From contig JAEBUN010000002.1 of NCBI GenBank assembly GCA_023014365.1, positions 1,984,001-2,048,000 on the forward strand: 64,000 bases of DNA, given 5' to 3'. Source of the stretch: Lepiota brunneoincarnata. Its lineage: Eukaryota; Basidiomycota; Agaricomycetes; Agaricales; Agaricaceae. Under the pieces are notes generated by a model, which did no database searches, had not been told where the DNA came from, and saw only the letters and a program-made list of their open reading frames with translations. Both the position numbers and the translations under genes were made by a program. Shown in pieces: positions 34,314-45,496 of the stretch (positions are counted from its first letter, which is position 1; the number at the start of each line of letters is the position of its first letter).

Positions 34314-35032
34314 ATGGCCGACTTGGATTTTTTAAGGAGCAAGCTAGCCTCGTACCCAGACTTTCCCAAGAAGGTGAGAATGGAGCGGTCACTATGCAGG
34401 AGATTACTATTGTTCAAGCGCACATAGGGCATCGTATTCTTGGATATCTTCCCTATCCTGCACGATCCACTCGCGTTCGAAACGCTTATCACTCACTTTG
34501 TGCATCACATTACGTCTCATACACTTCGGTTCTCGGATAACCAAAAGGTAGATGTCGTCGTTGGACTTGATGCCCGTGGGTTCCTTTTGGGCCCTGTGAT
34601 TGCTTTGAGGCTGGGGGCTGCGTTTGTCCCCATTCGCAAGAAGGGAAAGCTTCCTGGAATGTGTGTTTCTGTTGAATATGTCAAAGAATATGGCACAGTA
34701 TGTGAACACATCCTCTGTGTGTGCGGTTTTCACGGCTGATTTCACTATCGCCAGGATACTTTTGAGATGCAAGCCGACGCTATCAAACCTGGTCAAAATG
34801 TGGTTGTCGTTGATGATCTAATCGCAACAGGTACTTGGTTGTTTATTTCCTGTTCAACTTTTAATTGAACTTTCACGCGCTCTGAGGTGGGTCAGCACGA
34901 GCTGCGGGTGAGCTCGTCAAAAAGCAGGGTGGCAAGACTCTGGAATATATCTTTATCATTGAACTTCTCTTCCTCGACGCCGCAGCCAAGCTAGACGCTC
35001 CTGTGTATTCCATTTTGCAAACCAAGGACTAG
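34314..35032 (+). CDS. APT1: Adenine phosphoribosyltransferase
   Basis: Four exons, 34314-34373, 34428-34697, 34755-34830, 34887-35032, give 183 residues. The enzyme salvages adenine to AMP with PRPP. The frame shows the family start [37 protein letters not shown], the flexible loop [27 protein letters not shown], and the PRPP-binding signature [20 protein letters not shown]. The last acceptor was chosen at 34886 because it alone restores the two glycines of ATGGSA. Length is normal and all catalytic loops look intact. The 3' end lies about 50 bp from the left edge of the transposon relic, so transcription termination may read into it. Confidence 0.97.
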
Positions 35033-35080
35033 GGTCCGATAGCTAAAATAGACAAATATGATGTTATGTTACTACCCATG

Positions 35081-35110
35081 TACAGTAGGGTAACAAAAGT
35101 TTTGCGAAAA
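35081..35110 (+). repeat. Left terminal inverted repeat plus TA
   Basis: TA followed by CAGTAGGGTAACAAAAGTTT and TTGCGAAAA; it pairs with 36301-36329 at 28 of 29 positions. Confidence 0.92.
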
Positions 35111-36327
35111 CAACAAAGACAAACAATGCATTAATCATTAAAAATATTCACTACACTACCACAACTGCATCTAAAATTATGTTAATATTTTGAATGGTGG
35201 CCCTTGGCCTCATAGACTGCTTGAGCATGATTGGGCATGCTCTTGACCAGGTCATTAATATAATTTAAATCAATCATTGTCCAATCCTCCTGAATTGCCT
35301 CCCAAAGTTTGTCAAGGTTTTTGGGGATTTCTGGTCAGTCATTTATTCTGACTTTGATGTATTTCCATACATATTCAATGGACCAACATCTGGTGACTGA
35401 ACTGGATGTGGAAGTTGATTGGGGAGATGAGAATTGCAGAATTGTTGGGTGACCTTTGCATGGTAAATTAGAGCTCCACCTTCCATCACTGCTACCTACC
35501 CCCTCTCCTCCAATAAATTCCCAAAAAAATCCTACAATGGTCCACTAAGGACTAGGCTAACATAATTTGCATCAGTCCTTGTATCCTTGGGTATATAAAC
35601 CAGTGGAATGAGTTTTCTGTGTGCCATATACCCCCATATTATAAGACTCTGTCTTCCAGACTTGAAAGTAGGGGTTAAACACCTTTCTGTGTACCTCTCA
35701 CCAGGTCTTCTCCATACCCAAACCATCTTTGAACCTAATCCAATCTCCACAGAAGCCTCATCTGTCTAGATTACATGTTTCCAGTCCTCCTCTATCCACC
35801 TCCAATGTTCCCTTGCCCATACCATCCTGGCTTTGACATGGGAGGGCTTAAGAAATAGTTTCTTTGCAGCAATGTATTTACTAAGACCCAATTGATACCT
35901 AATAGTACACCAGATAGTGTGGGGATGAGCAGGGGAGTCAAAGGAAGTGTTTCTTGAGTGGGTGATCTTGTAGGGAGTTTGGGGTCTCTTTCTCTCCAGC
36001 ACAATTTTGATGTGTTACATTGCCCTGTCATTCAATAAGGAAGGTCTCCCAGACCTAGGAGCATCCTCATAATGATCCTGCTCCTTGTGCCTATGGATAA
36101 CCCACTAGATGGTGGAAATGTTGACTCTGAAGAAATCAGTAATTTTACAAGCAGGAATACACCCCTGATGCTTTGTACATATCAGGGAGCATAGTTCAGA
36201 GACAGTATTCTTCTTTCCAGATATTTTTGGCATGTAAGATATAGTTGTTGATTAATAGGAATTTTTTTCGTTTGTTGTTAAATGAGGTCATGTGACAAAT
36301 TTTCGCAAAACTTTTGCTACCCTACTG
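35083..36327 (-). mobile_element. Tc1/mariner-like DNA transposon relic
   Basis: A 1245-bp element bounded by terminal inverted repeats: left CAGTAGGGTAACAAAAGTTT at 35083, right end the reverse complement with one mismatch (G for A at the 11th base), continuing through TTTGCGAAA, and flanked by TA on both sides, the target duplication of the family. On the minus strand, pieces of a transposase are readable: a helix-turn-helix-like part (36000-35770), the block TDEASVEIGLGSKMVWVWRR around 35760-35700 with the first catalytic Asp, GRQSLIIWGYM, and a degenerate SPD-x-P end near 35390. An in-frame stop at 35766-35768 and further frame breaks show it cannot encode a working enzyme. It is inserted 10 bp beyond the EDEM stop. 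CpG is nearly absent inside it (see findings). Confidence 0.92.
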
Positions 36328-36329
36328 TA
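36301..36329 (-). repeat. Right terminal inverted repeat plus TA
   Basis: Reverse complement of the left repeat with one difference, ending ACCCTACTG followed by TA at 36328-36329. The good match implies a fairly young insertion or selection on ends. Confidence 0.92.
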
Positions 36330-36337
36330 CACTCTAT

Positions 36338-39300
36338 CTAAACCAGTAGGCGGGTATTTAGCAGAGGATGTCCGTTAATATACAATATCCGTGGGTTGAC
36401 ATCCCCAGTTTTTTCCTCCCCCGCACTCTCCCTCTCCTGTTGTATCGGTAAGTCCGCGGTCGAGAGAGGGTCTCTGTGGATTGCGAGCATGACTTGGCCC
36501 GAGCCAAGATTCTCGGTGGTGTGCATGAGCTCCCTCAAGATAATACTAGCCGTATTGGGCAGCAACACGAGACCGACATCGGAGAGATCCCCAGCCAAAC
36601 CAAGTTCATCGGGGTCGGCGGTAGGGTTGATAGCAAGGTCTTCATGGTTCAAGACTATAACGCCAGCAGCACCCGCATCGCGGGCTTGCAAAAGCTTGTC
36701 GAGGAAGGTGCAGTCCCCACGATCGACGACAAGAATACTATCTGGGTATGCGTGGGTGTAGCGCTCACATCCTTTCGGATTGCTGAGCTCCTGGAAGACG
36801 GGTAGGCCATCTCCCTGTGCCATTCGCAGCGGTTTTTTTCGAGGTTCTGCATTGGCAGATAAGTCTGCGCCAAAGAAAGCGGTGTATGCTGTTAGCCGCA
36901 GACTCATATCTGTGCCATCCATGCTACCAAGTTGGACCCCGAGCATGGGGTCGACGATGTCTAAGAATAAACGAAGTTGAACATCGGAGTCCCTGGTACC
37001 TTTACCGGGGATGTTTCCCAGGTCATCGCTCGGCGGAGCGAAGATGGTCGAATCATTGATGTAGACGATGTGTCCTGGCCGAACGCGATAATGACCCACT
37101 CATAACCCAATTAGTTCGACTTCCTGAGTGAAACAGTGGAAATCATGAACATACACTTTCGTATATCGTAGCCTTGTTCGTCGAGACGTCGGACAATTTG
37201 GGTCCTTATCCCGGTGACGTTATGAATTAGAAACCCATCCGCGACAGGCTCCAACTTTATGCGACTAGGACTTAAGTCTTCTGGTACTTGTTTTCCGTCA
37301 ACGGATAAGACAAAGTCATAGGACTGGAGGCCCTATTAGTTGTTGAACGTCGTCAGCTAAAAACGACACCCACGAAACTCTCCACTTTCGGTTTCTCGCA
37401 CCACCCGACGGCAGACCAAGCATCTATCTCGCTTTGGCTGGCATGCACTCCTACTAGTCTTCGTGCATAGTCATAATCACTGCGTGATCGAATGCCACGG
37501 ACAAGGCCAGTGCCCGTCGTACGGCTGTCATAGACCTCGATGAAAGGTTTGTACATGGGACACTGATGGTTTTCCACAGGTCGCATCTTTTTCCGGGATG
37601 CCGGCATAGGTCGGATATGTTCCCGGTCCAAGGTGAGTAGATGACCCTCAGTGGTGAAAACATAATTCGAGTCGTCGCTGTGTATAAAATTATCTTCGTC
37701 GAATAATAAATAGAGATACTGCGTGCTGGAGATCAGGAGACTTGGTGGGTGACGGAGCAGACTGTTCAAACCTTCAGTGTCTCTGATAGCGCAAAAGATT
37801 CCATACGATCATCACGTTTGTTTGTACGAAGGTCCTGAATTCCCGTAAGCCCACAGTCAACCTTGGCTCTAGCGATTAGATCATTGAGAATGCGTTCTCC
37901 AACGTCTAAATAAAAGGGGTCACGTGTTGCCTAGAACTGGCAGTGAGAGCTCAAGTAGAAGAAAGAAGTTTTATGACACAAACCCGATATAAATACCACG
38001 TCGATTCAACCAACTCTATGACTGGTGTTAGTTTGTGAGTCCCGACAGATCAAAATGTTTCCACCTGGACGAAGAGGGTATTGGTGAGAGGTAGCACGCC
38101 TGTAATTTGTGTCATAGACTTCAGGTAAGCCTGAATGTTGTCGCCATAGATTGTAGTCTGCACATTTCAGGTCAGAAGGGGAAGATATCACAAGGCAAGG
38201 ATAGCACACATAGCATGTGAAGTTTGATTGCGCTCTGCACGTCGCCAGCCAGAACCTGTAACCCTGGCCAAAAGGCTGAAAGGGAATCCACTGTGAAGTA
38301 GGCTGTATCACCAGTGTTCATATTGATGGGTTGGTACTAGATTGAGGGTTGAGTAAGGCGTCCTGATCAGGTGCGTTTGCCATACCCAGTAACCATCCGC
38401 TGCTCTTGAGTAGCGCATAATAGCAGCATACGCGTCATCCCAAACATCCAAGAACTCAATTTCGCCTGCAAATCTTCGAGCGATTGTGGAAGAACCGGAA
38501 ATAAATGACATACCACTCATTATGTACCACTTGAAGGCATACTCAAAGAACGAGTCGACGCCTGCACCGATGCTTGTCACTTGAGGCGCAGTCCATTCCT
38601 ATACGGGCTGGGATGAATAAAATGGCATTGTGGAGAACGGGAATTCGCACCCCATTCCAGGTGTTAATAGTATTTCCAACAAGTCCGATTTCTGATTTAC
38701 GGTTCCATAATGCAAAGAAGGCCTTGAGGACGGATGAGATGGAACAATGCGGGGAGATGGAGCTCGCACCTTGTAAGCAGCTCTCTCGAACCGATCATCC
38801 CCTGTCAAACGACTCAGCGTCGCGAACTCCAATACGAGAGATCCCGCTCCTGCTGTGCCTGTTGGGCCGTTTCTTGAACAACTAAAACTGGACAAGAAGA
38901 TAGTGGTTACCAACATGTCTCGACTGTTTCTCCCTTCATTATTCCTTTGCGAAGATTAATCTTCCATATATTTGAGTCACTGGTTGAGAACAAGAGTAGG
39001 TGTAAACTGGTACCCTAGCGTACGGAAGTCCTGTGCGAGTGGAGAAGGCTGGTAATAATCGTTTGCCAAGGTCATGAGCAAGCTCCAGTAGTTCCCCTCG
39101 ATACCAGGGAAGGTAGAACGGCTGTCCCTTGCGACTGGCAAAAAGATGTCCGGACAAGAGACCTCCCAACACCCGGATAGTAGTCTCGAACACTTGAGGT
39201 CTTGTATTCACGTCGAACTGAACCCATTTGATGATATTTTTTACCGCAGTTTCAAATCCTCGCCGATCATCAAGAACCACGAGAGTGTCTATCACGTCAA

Positions 39301-39812
39301 TGAGGGTGAGCGAAAAGTTTCCTGCGACGTCATTGGCTGCAATGTTTGCACTGCAGTTATTCAGCGACGCTCCGGGTGGTCAGTATGGTGGACGCACGGA
39401 TTTTCCCAATCTGGCCCTTGACCGGAGCAGGACAATGGCGTTAGCTGTGGATGCCTTCTTTCAGATATGCATACTTTCGATGATCATGATCGTTGTACCT
39501 CGTCCAACGGGAAAGCTGGGAGAACTCAGACTAATTGCTTGTATGAGTGAGTAAATTACTCACCAAAGGTCATGTAGTTATCATAGCCATGATACCATAG
39601 TTCCCTTGTCCTCTCACTGAGTCCCAATAGTTAGCGTGATCTTTCGTGTTGATCCCAAAACCAAAGACGTGCCGGGCCACAAGTTTGCGCTGGGTTGTCC
39701 AACTAGCTGTGTTCAGGGGAAATGCAGTGGTATTTGCAAGCCAGCGGGGTACCTGGACGGCTGCGAAGAGGATTATGAAGAGACATTCTGGCAAGAACTG
39801 TCTCCACCGCAT
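36338..39812 (-). CDS. EDEM-type alpha-mannosidase (GH47) with PA domain, Mnl1/Htm1-like
   Basis: A long gene of many exons, start 39812, stop 36338. These ER proteins trim mannose from misfolded glycoproteins and mark them for ER-associated degradation. The N-terminus is a signal peptide (LPECLFIILFAAVQVPRWLA). GH47 blocks follow in order: DNYMTF-like start, NDVAGNFSLTLIDVLDTLVV, VFETTIRVLGGLLSGHL, ETCSAGAGSLVLEFATLSRL, GAGVDSFFEYAFKWYIM, VDSLSAFWPGLQVLAGDV, ESFALSETLKYLYLLFDE with HSDDSNYVFTTEGH. The C-terminal third holds a protease-associated domain (VVDRGDCTFLDKLLQARDAGAAGVIVLNH, about 36700), typical of EDEM3/Mnl1 forms. Its 3' UTR was hit by the transposon at 36327. Divergent from the zinc-ribbon gene, start codons 98 bp apart. 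Confidence 0.92.
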
Positions 39813-39909
39813 AGGATAGATGAAGGCCGACCTGGGGAAAGCTACTTGTTGAGTGTCGTGGCAGTATGGTCAGTGGCATGTGACCTCACGCGCAGATCTC
39901 GATTTATCC

Positions 39910-41174
39910 ATGACCACCATCGTCGACGCCCCCAGTGCACTCGGCACTTACATGCTCAAGGGCTGGGTAGGGTCTCTCCTATCTTTTCCTCCAATGAAAT
40001 ATCACTCGAATTTCTCTAGGTTTTAACCGATCACCCTTGCTCAAACACCGGCTGCAGAATTCCACTCCTGCGTTCGCCCGCTGGCCAGAATCCTGTCCTT
40101 CATTTTTGTGTCAACTGTGACGGTAGTCCAGATGGTGCGCGACACATTCATCTGCCCGATGAGATAGACTAATGCTGTCCAGCACCCCGACAGCCGCCGA
40201 CAATCGGGGCCGAAGCCCAAACCGACACTTCCCCGGACAGCTCCTTTATCTCGCAAGCGACCAGGACATCTACACCCGCCACTGACGCATCCGAAGCATC
40301 CGACGATTTCCCACCTTTATTAGAGACAGAAGAAACACTTCGTCGCCGGGAACAAACTGATCGTGCCTCCGCAGAGATTGGTCGACGACTTTTACAGGGT
40401 TGGACTATGCTGGGCGATGAGTGTCCTCGAGAATCGTGCTACTACGTGCCCCTCGTCCGTCCACCAAAAGCAGGCGGAGGAAAAGACCCGCGAAAGGTTG
40501 TCCAGCTTTGGTCATCCACCAGTTGTCTGTCTTACATTGGAGCAGGAGTGTGTCCTCTGCGGCCATGTTTATATTACGGAAAGGGATCGGGCTGGACGTG
40601 AACGACTTGTTCTAGCGGGCCCCACAGCATCCCTGCAAACGACTGTGCCAAGAGCTGGCTCATCTAAGCCAGTGGAAACAACAGGAGTCCCTCCGCAACC
40701 AAATCCCCCAACAAATGTAAGCTACCTTTGTCTTCCTCGAAACAAGCAGTCTTAATGTCGTTCCCATCTATTGAGTTGGCCCCAGCTCTGCAGATAGGCT
40801 CTGCCACTCCCAACGTAGACACACAGGTAAGACTTGTCCGCTTTTTCACCTGTTCCAGGATTTGAATCTGAATGTCGCAAAGCTTGCAGTTGTGACTGTG
40901 AGCCTTTTCGTTCTAGGGATCAAATTCGGCACCCGATAGAATGATGAATTCACAGGCTCCGCCCATCATCGGAACACTCGAATCCTCTGCCGAGGCTCTC
41001 CAACTTTCACTACAGGTCCTTACCTCCCGGCTGACGTCACTTGCTTCCAACCCCACATTCGTGGATTCAACAAACATTGGTACAACGGCGGAGGCGATGT
41101 TCAAGGTTACGCAAGCTTTATCCCAAGTAAAGCAACTACAGTGGAGCGAAGCACAAGCTCATGCAACGACGTGA
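39910..41174 (+). CDS. ZNRD2/SSSCA1-like protein with two zinc-ribbon motifs
   Basis: Exons include 39910-39966, 40020 onward, and later small exons; the frame is continuous to the stop at 41174. Two copies of the Sjogren/scleroderma autoantigen-1 zinc-binding unit are visible: LGTYMLKGWVLTDHPCSNTGC...LHFCVNC (about residues 11-55) and IGRRLLQGWTMLGDECPRESC...ECVLCG (about 130-190). Each supplies a CxxxxC or CxxxC pair and a CxxC pair. The tail (LESSAEALQLSLQVLTSRLT, TAEAMFKVTQALSQVKQL) is helical. The human relative ZNRD2 is implicated in mitosis and centromere function; the fungal role is unknown. The intron starting in CDGS was chosen because it avoids a stop and links CD to the Pro-rich linker. 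Confidence 0.75.
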
Positions 41175-41407
41175 AAATGCCCCGTTCACTTATAACGCGA
41201 TTTCCTGTACTGCTAAGCGCCAACCCCAAGACTATCTCGGGGTGTAATAAGCTCAATAGATTAATGCGATAGCTTGAAGCGAACGGCCTGATCAGCACGT
41301 TGCATCAAGGCGGTGCTTAGGATAACAGTTACATATGGAGCTTGGGTGGTGCGAACGATTTACTGCATGTTCACCTCGTGGAGCACTGCGTTCTGTACTA
41401 GTCCTGC

Positions 41408-41414
41408 TATATAA
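41408..41414 (+). promoter_or_regulatory. TATA box of the His/Pro-rich protein gene
   Basis: TATATAA lies 46 bp before the ATG at 41454, preceded by a GC-mixed segment. Confidence 0.45.
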
Positions 41415-41453
41415 CGCCAACTCCTCCGTGGTTTCTACTAAGCGTGTTTGAAC

Positions 41454-43337
41454 ATGCCCAGCTTCAACATTCTGAAAGCCTTCAGCTCGAAGCCTCAACC
41501 CGCTCGTCCGGCGGGAATGATCGCAAAGGACTATGCGTATCCAACTCTAGCCTCCGAGTCATCACCTACCTCACCAGCTATGGCATACTCGCAGTCAAGC
41601 TCCGTGCCTCCTAGGATCATAAAATCCCAACCACTCACGGACCCTTCACTTGGGCGGCGAGGGACCCTCAAGAAGAAAAACAAGGCAAGTGTTAACTCGT
41701 ATGCACTGTTAGTTCGGCACATCGACCCCTTTCATCTCAGCAGCATCGGCACCACCATTCTGATGATACTTCTCGTATGCAATGGGCAGAACCGCAGTAT
41801 CTTGCGCAAAATGAGATACCCCTGGGACCTCATCCTCCGCCCCATCACCCAAGTGCTGGGTATCAACCCAGTAATCCATCTGTTTACCCAGACGAATACC
41901 CTTATCCATATGAGGACCATCACCAACAACGATTCCAGTATGGTACGGGGCCCCCAGTACCCAGGGCTATGTCAACTCGACTCGAAGATCCTCCTGTGAC
42001 GTATCCTGAACCGCCTCGCCCCATGCACCATGGACATAGCAACAGGCACCACAGGGGCCACCACCACTCACCTCATCGTCATCACCATTACCACCACCAC
42101 CCCCCACAACAGCACGACTATCCTGCACCTCCTGCCCACGGCCAGGGCTCACACCATGGCTCGTGGAGACACGATCATAGTCGTAGCAGGTCCAGGTCCT
42201 TTACCCCTATCCCGTCTGTATACCGGGAATCAGAGAGCATGGATTTGGAAGACTCGTATGCAGACCCAATTGCTCATGGCGTTGGCATCAATGTTAGGCG
42301 GTCTGGGCATGGTCCCGAAGTATCTGGTACCCATCAATCGCAAGGGAGGATAGGCTGGGTCGTCGACAACAAGCTGGAAGAAAAGTCAAATGATACTGGA
42401 GCTGTTCCGATCGTGGATGAACCAAAAGTGATTCCGGGACCTATTGAGAGCGATAACCCGTTAGGGACAAATGTGTATCATACCCATGAGTCTGGATATG
42501 ATCCTAATAGGAAAGGGCAGGAATACGCACATCAGGTAAATCCGTGCCTAAACTGGATGAGGGAGCCTTGGCCTGACTGCCATCCTTGCAGAGTAGACAC
42601 CGCGACCCCGGGGCGCCTGGGCTAAAAGCCTATATGTACAAGGACGTTCACTTTTCCGAAACTATTGAGGTCAGTTGCACTACTACGAGCGTATGAACGG
42701 GGGCTCATCTGGTCAATCAGCCTAAGATGTACGAACGACGTCCGACCCACGATGAATCAGACTCGGAACCGGAAGAATACCGCTACATTGTGCCTTCGGG
42801 CGTCCATGTTGTTTTCAGAGATCACGACGGTAATGAGATAACCCGGTATGCTTCTTACTGTGGTGAGTTACAAGACCGGGATTACTGACATTCGAGCAGA
42901 ATTGGTTATCCAGGCCCAGTCCCCGCCGCAAGCAAGGCACGTCATATGGCACCTTTTACAGTTCAAGATGAATTTGGGAACGTCCTGTATAGGTGGGATA
43001 AGTTAGAACGATTTCAGCTTGTTCTGATTTCTCTTCAGGCATGGAGGATCCGAACGCAGTCGACACGGAGCCAAGGATCGGTAAGTTTATGCATTAAAGG
43101 TCGATCTCATGTACTGACTCAGTAATAGCCACTCACGTCCATCGCGCTCAACACAAGTCATCATGATTGACGAGCACGGCAACCAGATACCCTTGTGAGT
43201 GACGGACAAGTTTCTGAAGAGGTCCAGATGGACTAATTTCAATGAGCAGAAAATCGAATGAGAGCCACTCTAACCGCTCCCACCACTCCCATCATACACA
43301 TTCGCACCATCCTGGACGAAGAAGGAGCCACCACTAA
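41454..43337 (+). CDS. His/Pro/Ser-rich protein of unknown function
   Basis: First exon 41454-41684 (77 codons, MPSFNILKAFSSKPQP...) joins 41741 onward through a GC-AG intron (AAG|GCAAGT...CTCAG), the only join that avoids stops. The second exon encodes Pro/Tyr-rich sequence followed by a His cluster (HHGHSNRHHRGHHHSPHRHHHYHHHP) and SRSRSRS. Later small exons encode KMYERRPTHDESDSEPEEYRYIVPSG, VFRDHDGNEITR, IGYPGPVP, VQDEFGNVLYR and MIDEHGNQIPL, a repeated pattern of about 10 residues (D-x-x-G-N-x-(I/V)), then a final His/Ser-rich tail ending RRRSHH. No family recognised. The repeated D-x-x-G-N motif and His runs resemble the smaller gene at 26353. Convergent with FAF1. Confidence 0.65.
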
Positions 43338-43649
43338 GTTCTACGGGTCGTAAATCGAGCAACACTCACCAAAAAATACGGCTAAGGATACCCTAATGCA
43401 AAATGGGCCATTGGAATTGAATCTGCTATTATTCTATTTCCCTTTACTACGACCCTGTTTTCTACTTGTGTGCTGAAGTCCTCCAGTTACAGAGGAGATT
43501 TCTTGTCTGCTGAGTTGGAGTACACCACCACGGAATTTTCCAATTCCCAGCCTGAGACCTCTGGCCCTTGATCGTGGCGCCGAGCTTGCAGATGAAGACT
43601 CGAATTTTTTTTTCAGGGTTGGATGATAATTTCCTAGATTCTTTGCCTA

Positions 43650-44582
43650 TTAAACGAATAAATCCTTAGGACGAGGATGTCATGTGTACGCAGAAAATAT
43701 ACCTCTTCCAACTCCTGTTTTTCCCTTTCCTTTCGCTTTTTAATCAGGCCTTCTCGTACACGCTTTCCGGCTTTGTTTTTCTCTGCTTCCCGCACCGCCC
43801 TTTCACCCTTACCCAGTTTCGCCTCACCTGCAAGTTCCATCACACGACCAACGAATGCTTTGTGCCGGTGTGCGGGCGTTGTGTCAAGGTTTGGATTGAG
43901 GGAGCCAGATAATAATTGAGTATGGACGAGCTTGTGAAGAAGAGCGTCATTCTCTGCGTTGTTCCTATTATAATGTGGGTATGGTGGCCCCGCCGGAGAG
44001 CACACAATCCACACACCTTTCATCCTCATATTCTTCGGCTGTTTTCAGTTTCTTATCCTGCGATACACCAGGACCACTGTCCCTCAACTTAGAGACTTTT
44101 GATGACTGAAAGGGGGAAGTGAATAAGGGATCCTCCTAGATAATAAACCAGAGACTCGCCATGAAGGCTTTCATTTGTGACTTTGAAACAGGGTCTGCCC
44201 TCGGTTTTTTGAAGCTGCTTTCGGAGAACAACACGATTTTGTCGTCTTTGATTGTCGAAGTCCCCACAGTAAAGCCGTCATCCTCCAGCTCAAATTCTGC
44301 CAAGTATGATCGAACAGGCGTTCTTGGGAAGAGAACTGAGTGTTCACCTGAGCCGCTCACCCCCTCAGATTCGTCGTCTTTCAGGGATCCGGACTTGTCA
44401 CCACGCATCCCATTCCACTCGTCCTCTTCCTCCTCAAACTTGAGCCTTTTGGCTAACGGAGAGTCCGGCTTATTATCGGTTTTCCGCTTTGTGGATGATG
44501 CGGAGATCGAGAGATCAAAAGATTGAAGGAATTGTTTTCCATGAGCCTCCAGCAGTCTCAGGAGCTCTTCCTGTTCCGACAT
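43650..44582 (-). CDS. FAF1: FAF1-like 18S rRNA-processing factor
   Basis: Start 44582 (MSEQEELLRLLEAHGKQFLQSF), stop 43650-43652. Exon 1 runs to about 44140 and is acidic with a nuclear-type KRKTDNKPDSPLAKRLKF; a middle exon encodes VSKLRDSGPGVSQDKKLKTAEEYE, and the next NAENDALLHKLVHTQLLSG, FVGRVMELAGEAKLGKGERAVREAEKNKAGKRVREGLIKKRKER. The last two segments match the conserved end of yeast Faf1 and human C1orf131, small-subunit processome components needed for 40S pre-rRNA cleavage. A final 41-nt intron leads to the terminal DLFV. The start codon is 74 bp from the divergent start at 44657, the tightest head-to-head pair in the window. Confidence 0.8.
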
Positions 44583-44656
44583 TGCAGTCTGATTGAGTGG
44601 AAAGAAATTATGCTTGATGTATGTGACGCGTTGGTCACGCGCCACATCCACCCACC

Positions 44657-45496
44657 ATGTCCCGCCAACGAAAAGGCAAGCAATTAGCATCAGATAATGT
44701 TCCCCTCGTGAAACCTAGCGACTTTCAAAATCCGGAAAAACAGAAACCCCTGATTGATATATCCGAAGAGGAGCAATCGAGACTCATAAACCAGTCAGGA
44801 ATCCTTAAAAAGATTCCCCGGCCTAACCAGGAATTCTCAAATGGCGACCCGGATGACGTCGAGTCGGAAGCACCTGCGCTGGTCGAAGAGATATTCAACA
44901 CGATAATCTATGTCATTCCATTCTCGTTCCTGCTGGTGATGATGGAAATGTGCGTTCTCTGAGGCTTCAGGTGGCTCTGCGTGCTCACTCACCGGTTGTA
45001 GCTTGATACACTACCAATACAGTAGGCGGCCAACATTGGACGGACTCCTTGACAGAGTGTTATCTGGGGTACCCAGTGAGCTTATCCGCATCGTATAACT
45101 GCTCTGTTCGCTGACCACCGTGCAGTCTTGTCTATCTTCACATTCTATAGTACGACTGTTGCTGTGGCTCCTCCGTCGGATCACTGAACATTCTCCGCCA
45201 GCATTGAGATACAAGCGGTATCGGGTAATGCAAATCGTACTCTTTTCCGTCAGCATACTCTCGGGATCCAGATTAATATATCAGATCAATAATGCGAATT
45301 GGTTGACAAACATGAAACAGGTGATGTTCTGAATTTGCGGCTACAAAGAGACCCGGAACTGATGCACCCGTAGGGACCCCCTTTAGCCACGATCTGGATT
45401 TATACTATTGTCTTGGCAGAACTTGGACCCGCCGTCCTTGCATTGCTCACAGTTGCCAGTTTTGTCTGGTGGAAAGATCTGAGGGTCATACTCTGA
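44657..45496 (+). CDS. Fungal multi-pass membrane protein (DUF7719-like)
   Basis: Five or so exons, start 44657, stop 45494-45496. The N-terminal 70 residues are basic then acidic and soluble; four membrane segments follow: TIIYVIPFSFLLVMMEI, VPILSIFTFYT, VMQIVLFSVSILSGSRLIY and TIWIYTIVLAELGPAVLALLTVASFVWW. The pattern SRRPTLDGLLDRVLSGVP between the first two, INNANWLTNMKQ and PPLATIWIYTIV are shared with an uncharacterised fungal family. No enzymatic motif is visible. Joins were chosen to keep frame (for example CCA-TC at 45073-45126). Divergent from FAF1 with 74 bp between starts. The role is unknown; an ER or mitochondrial membrane protein is plausible. Confidence 0.75.
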
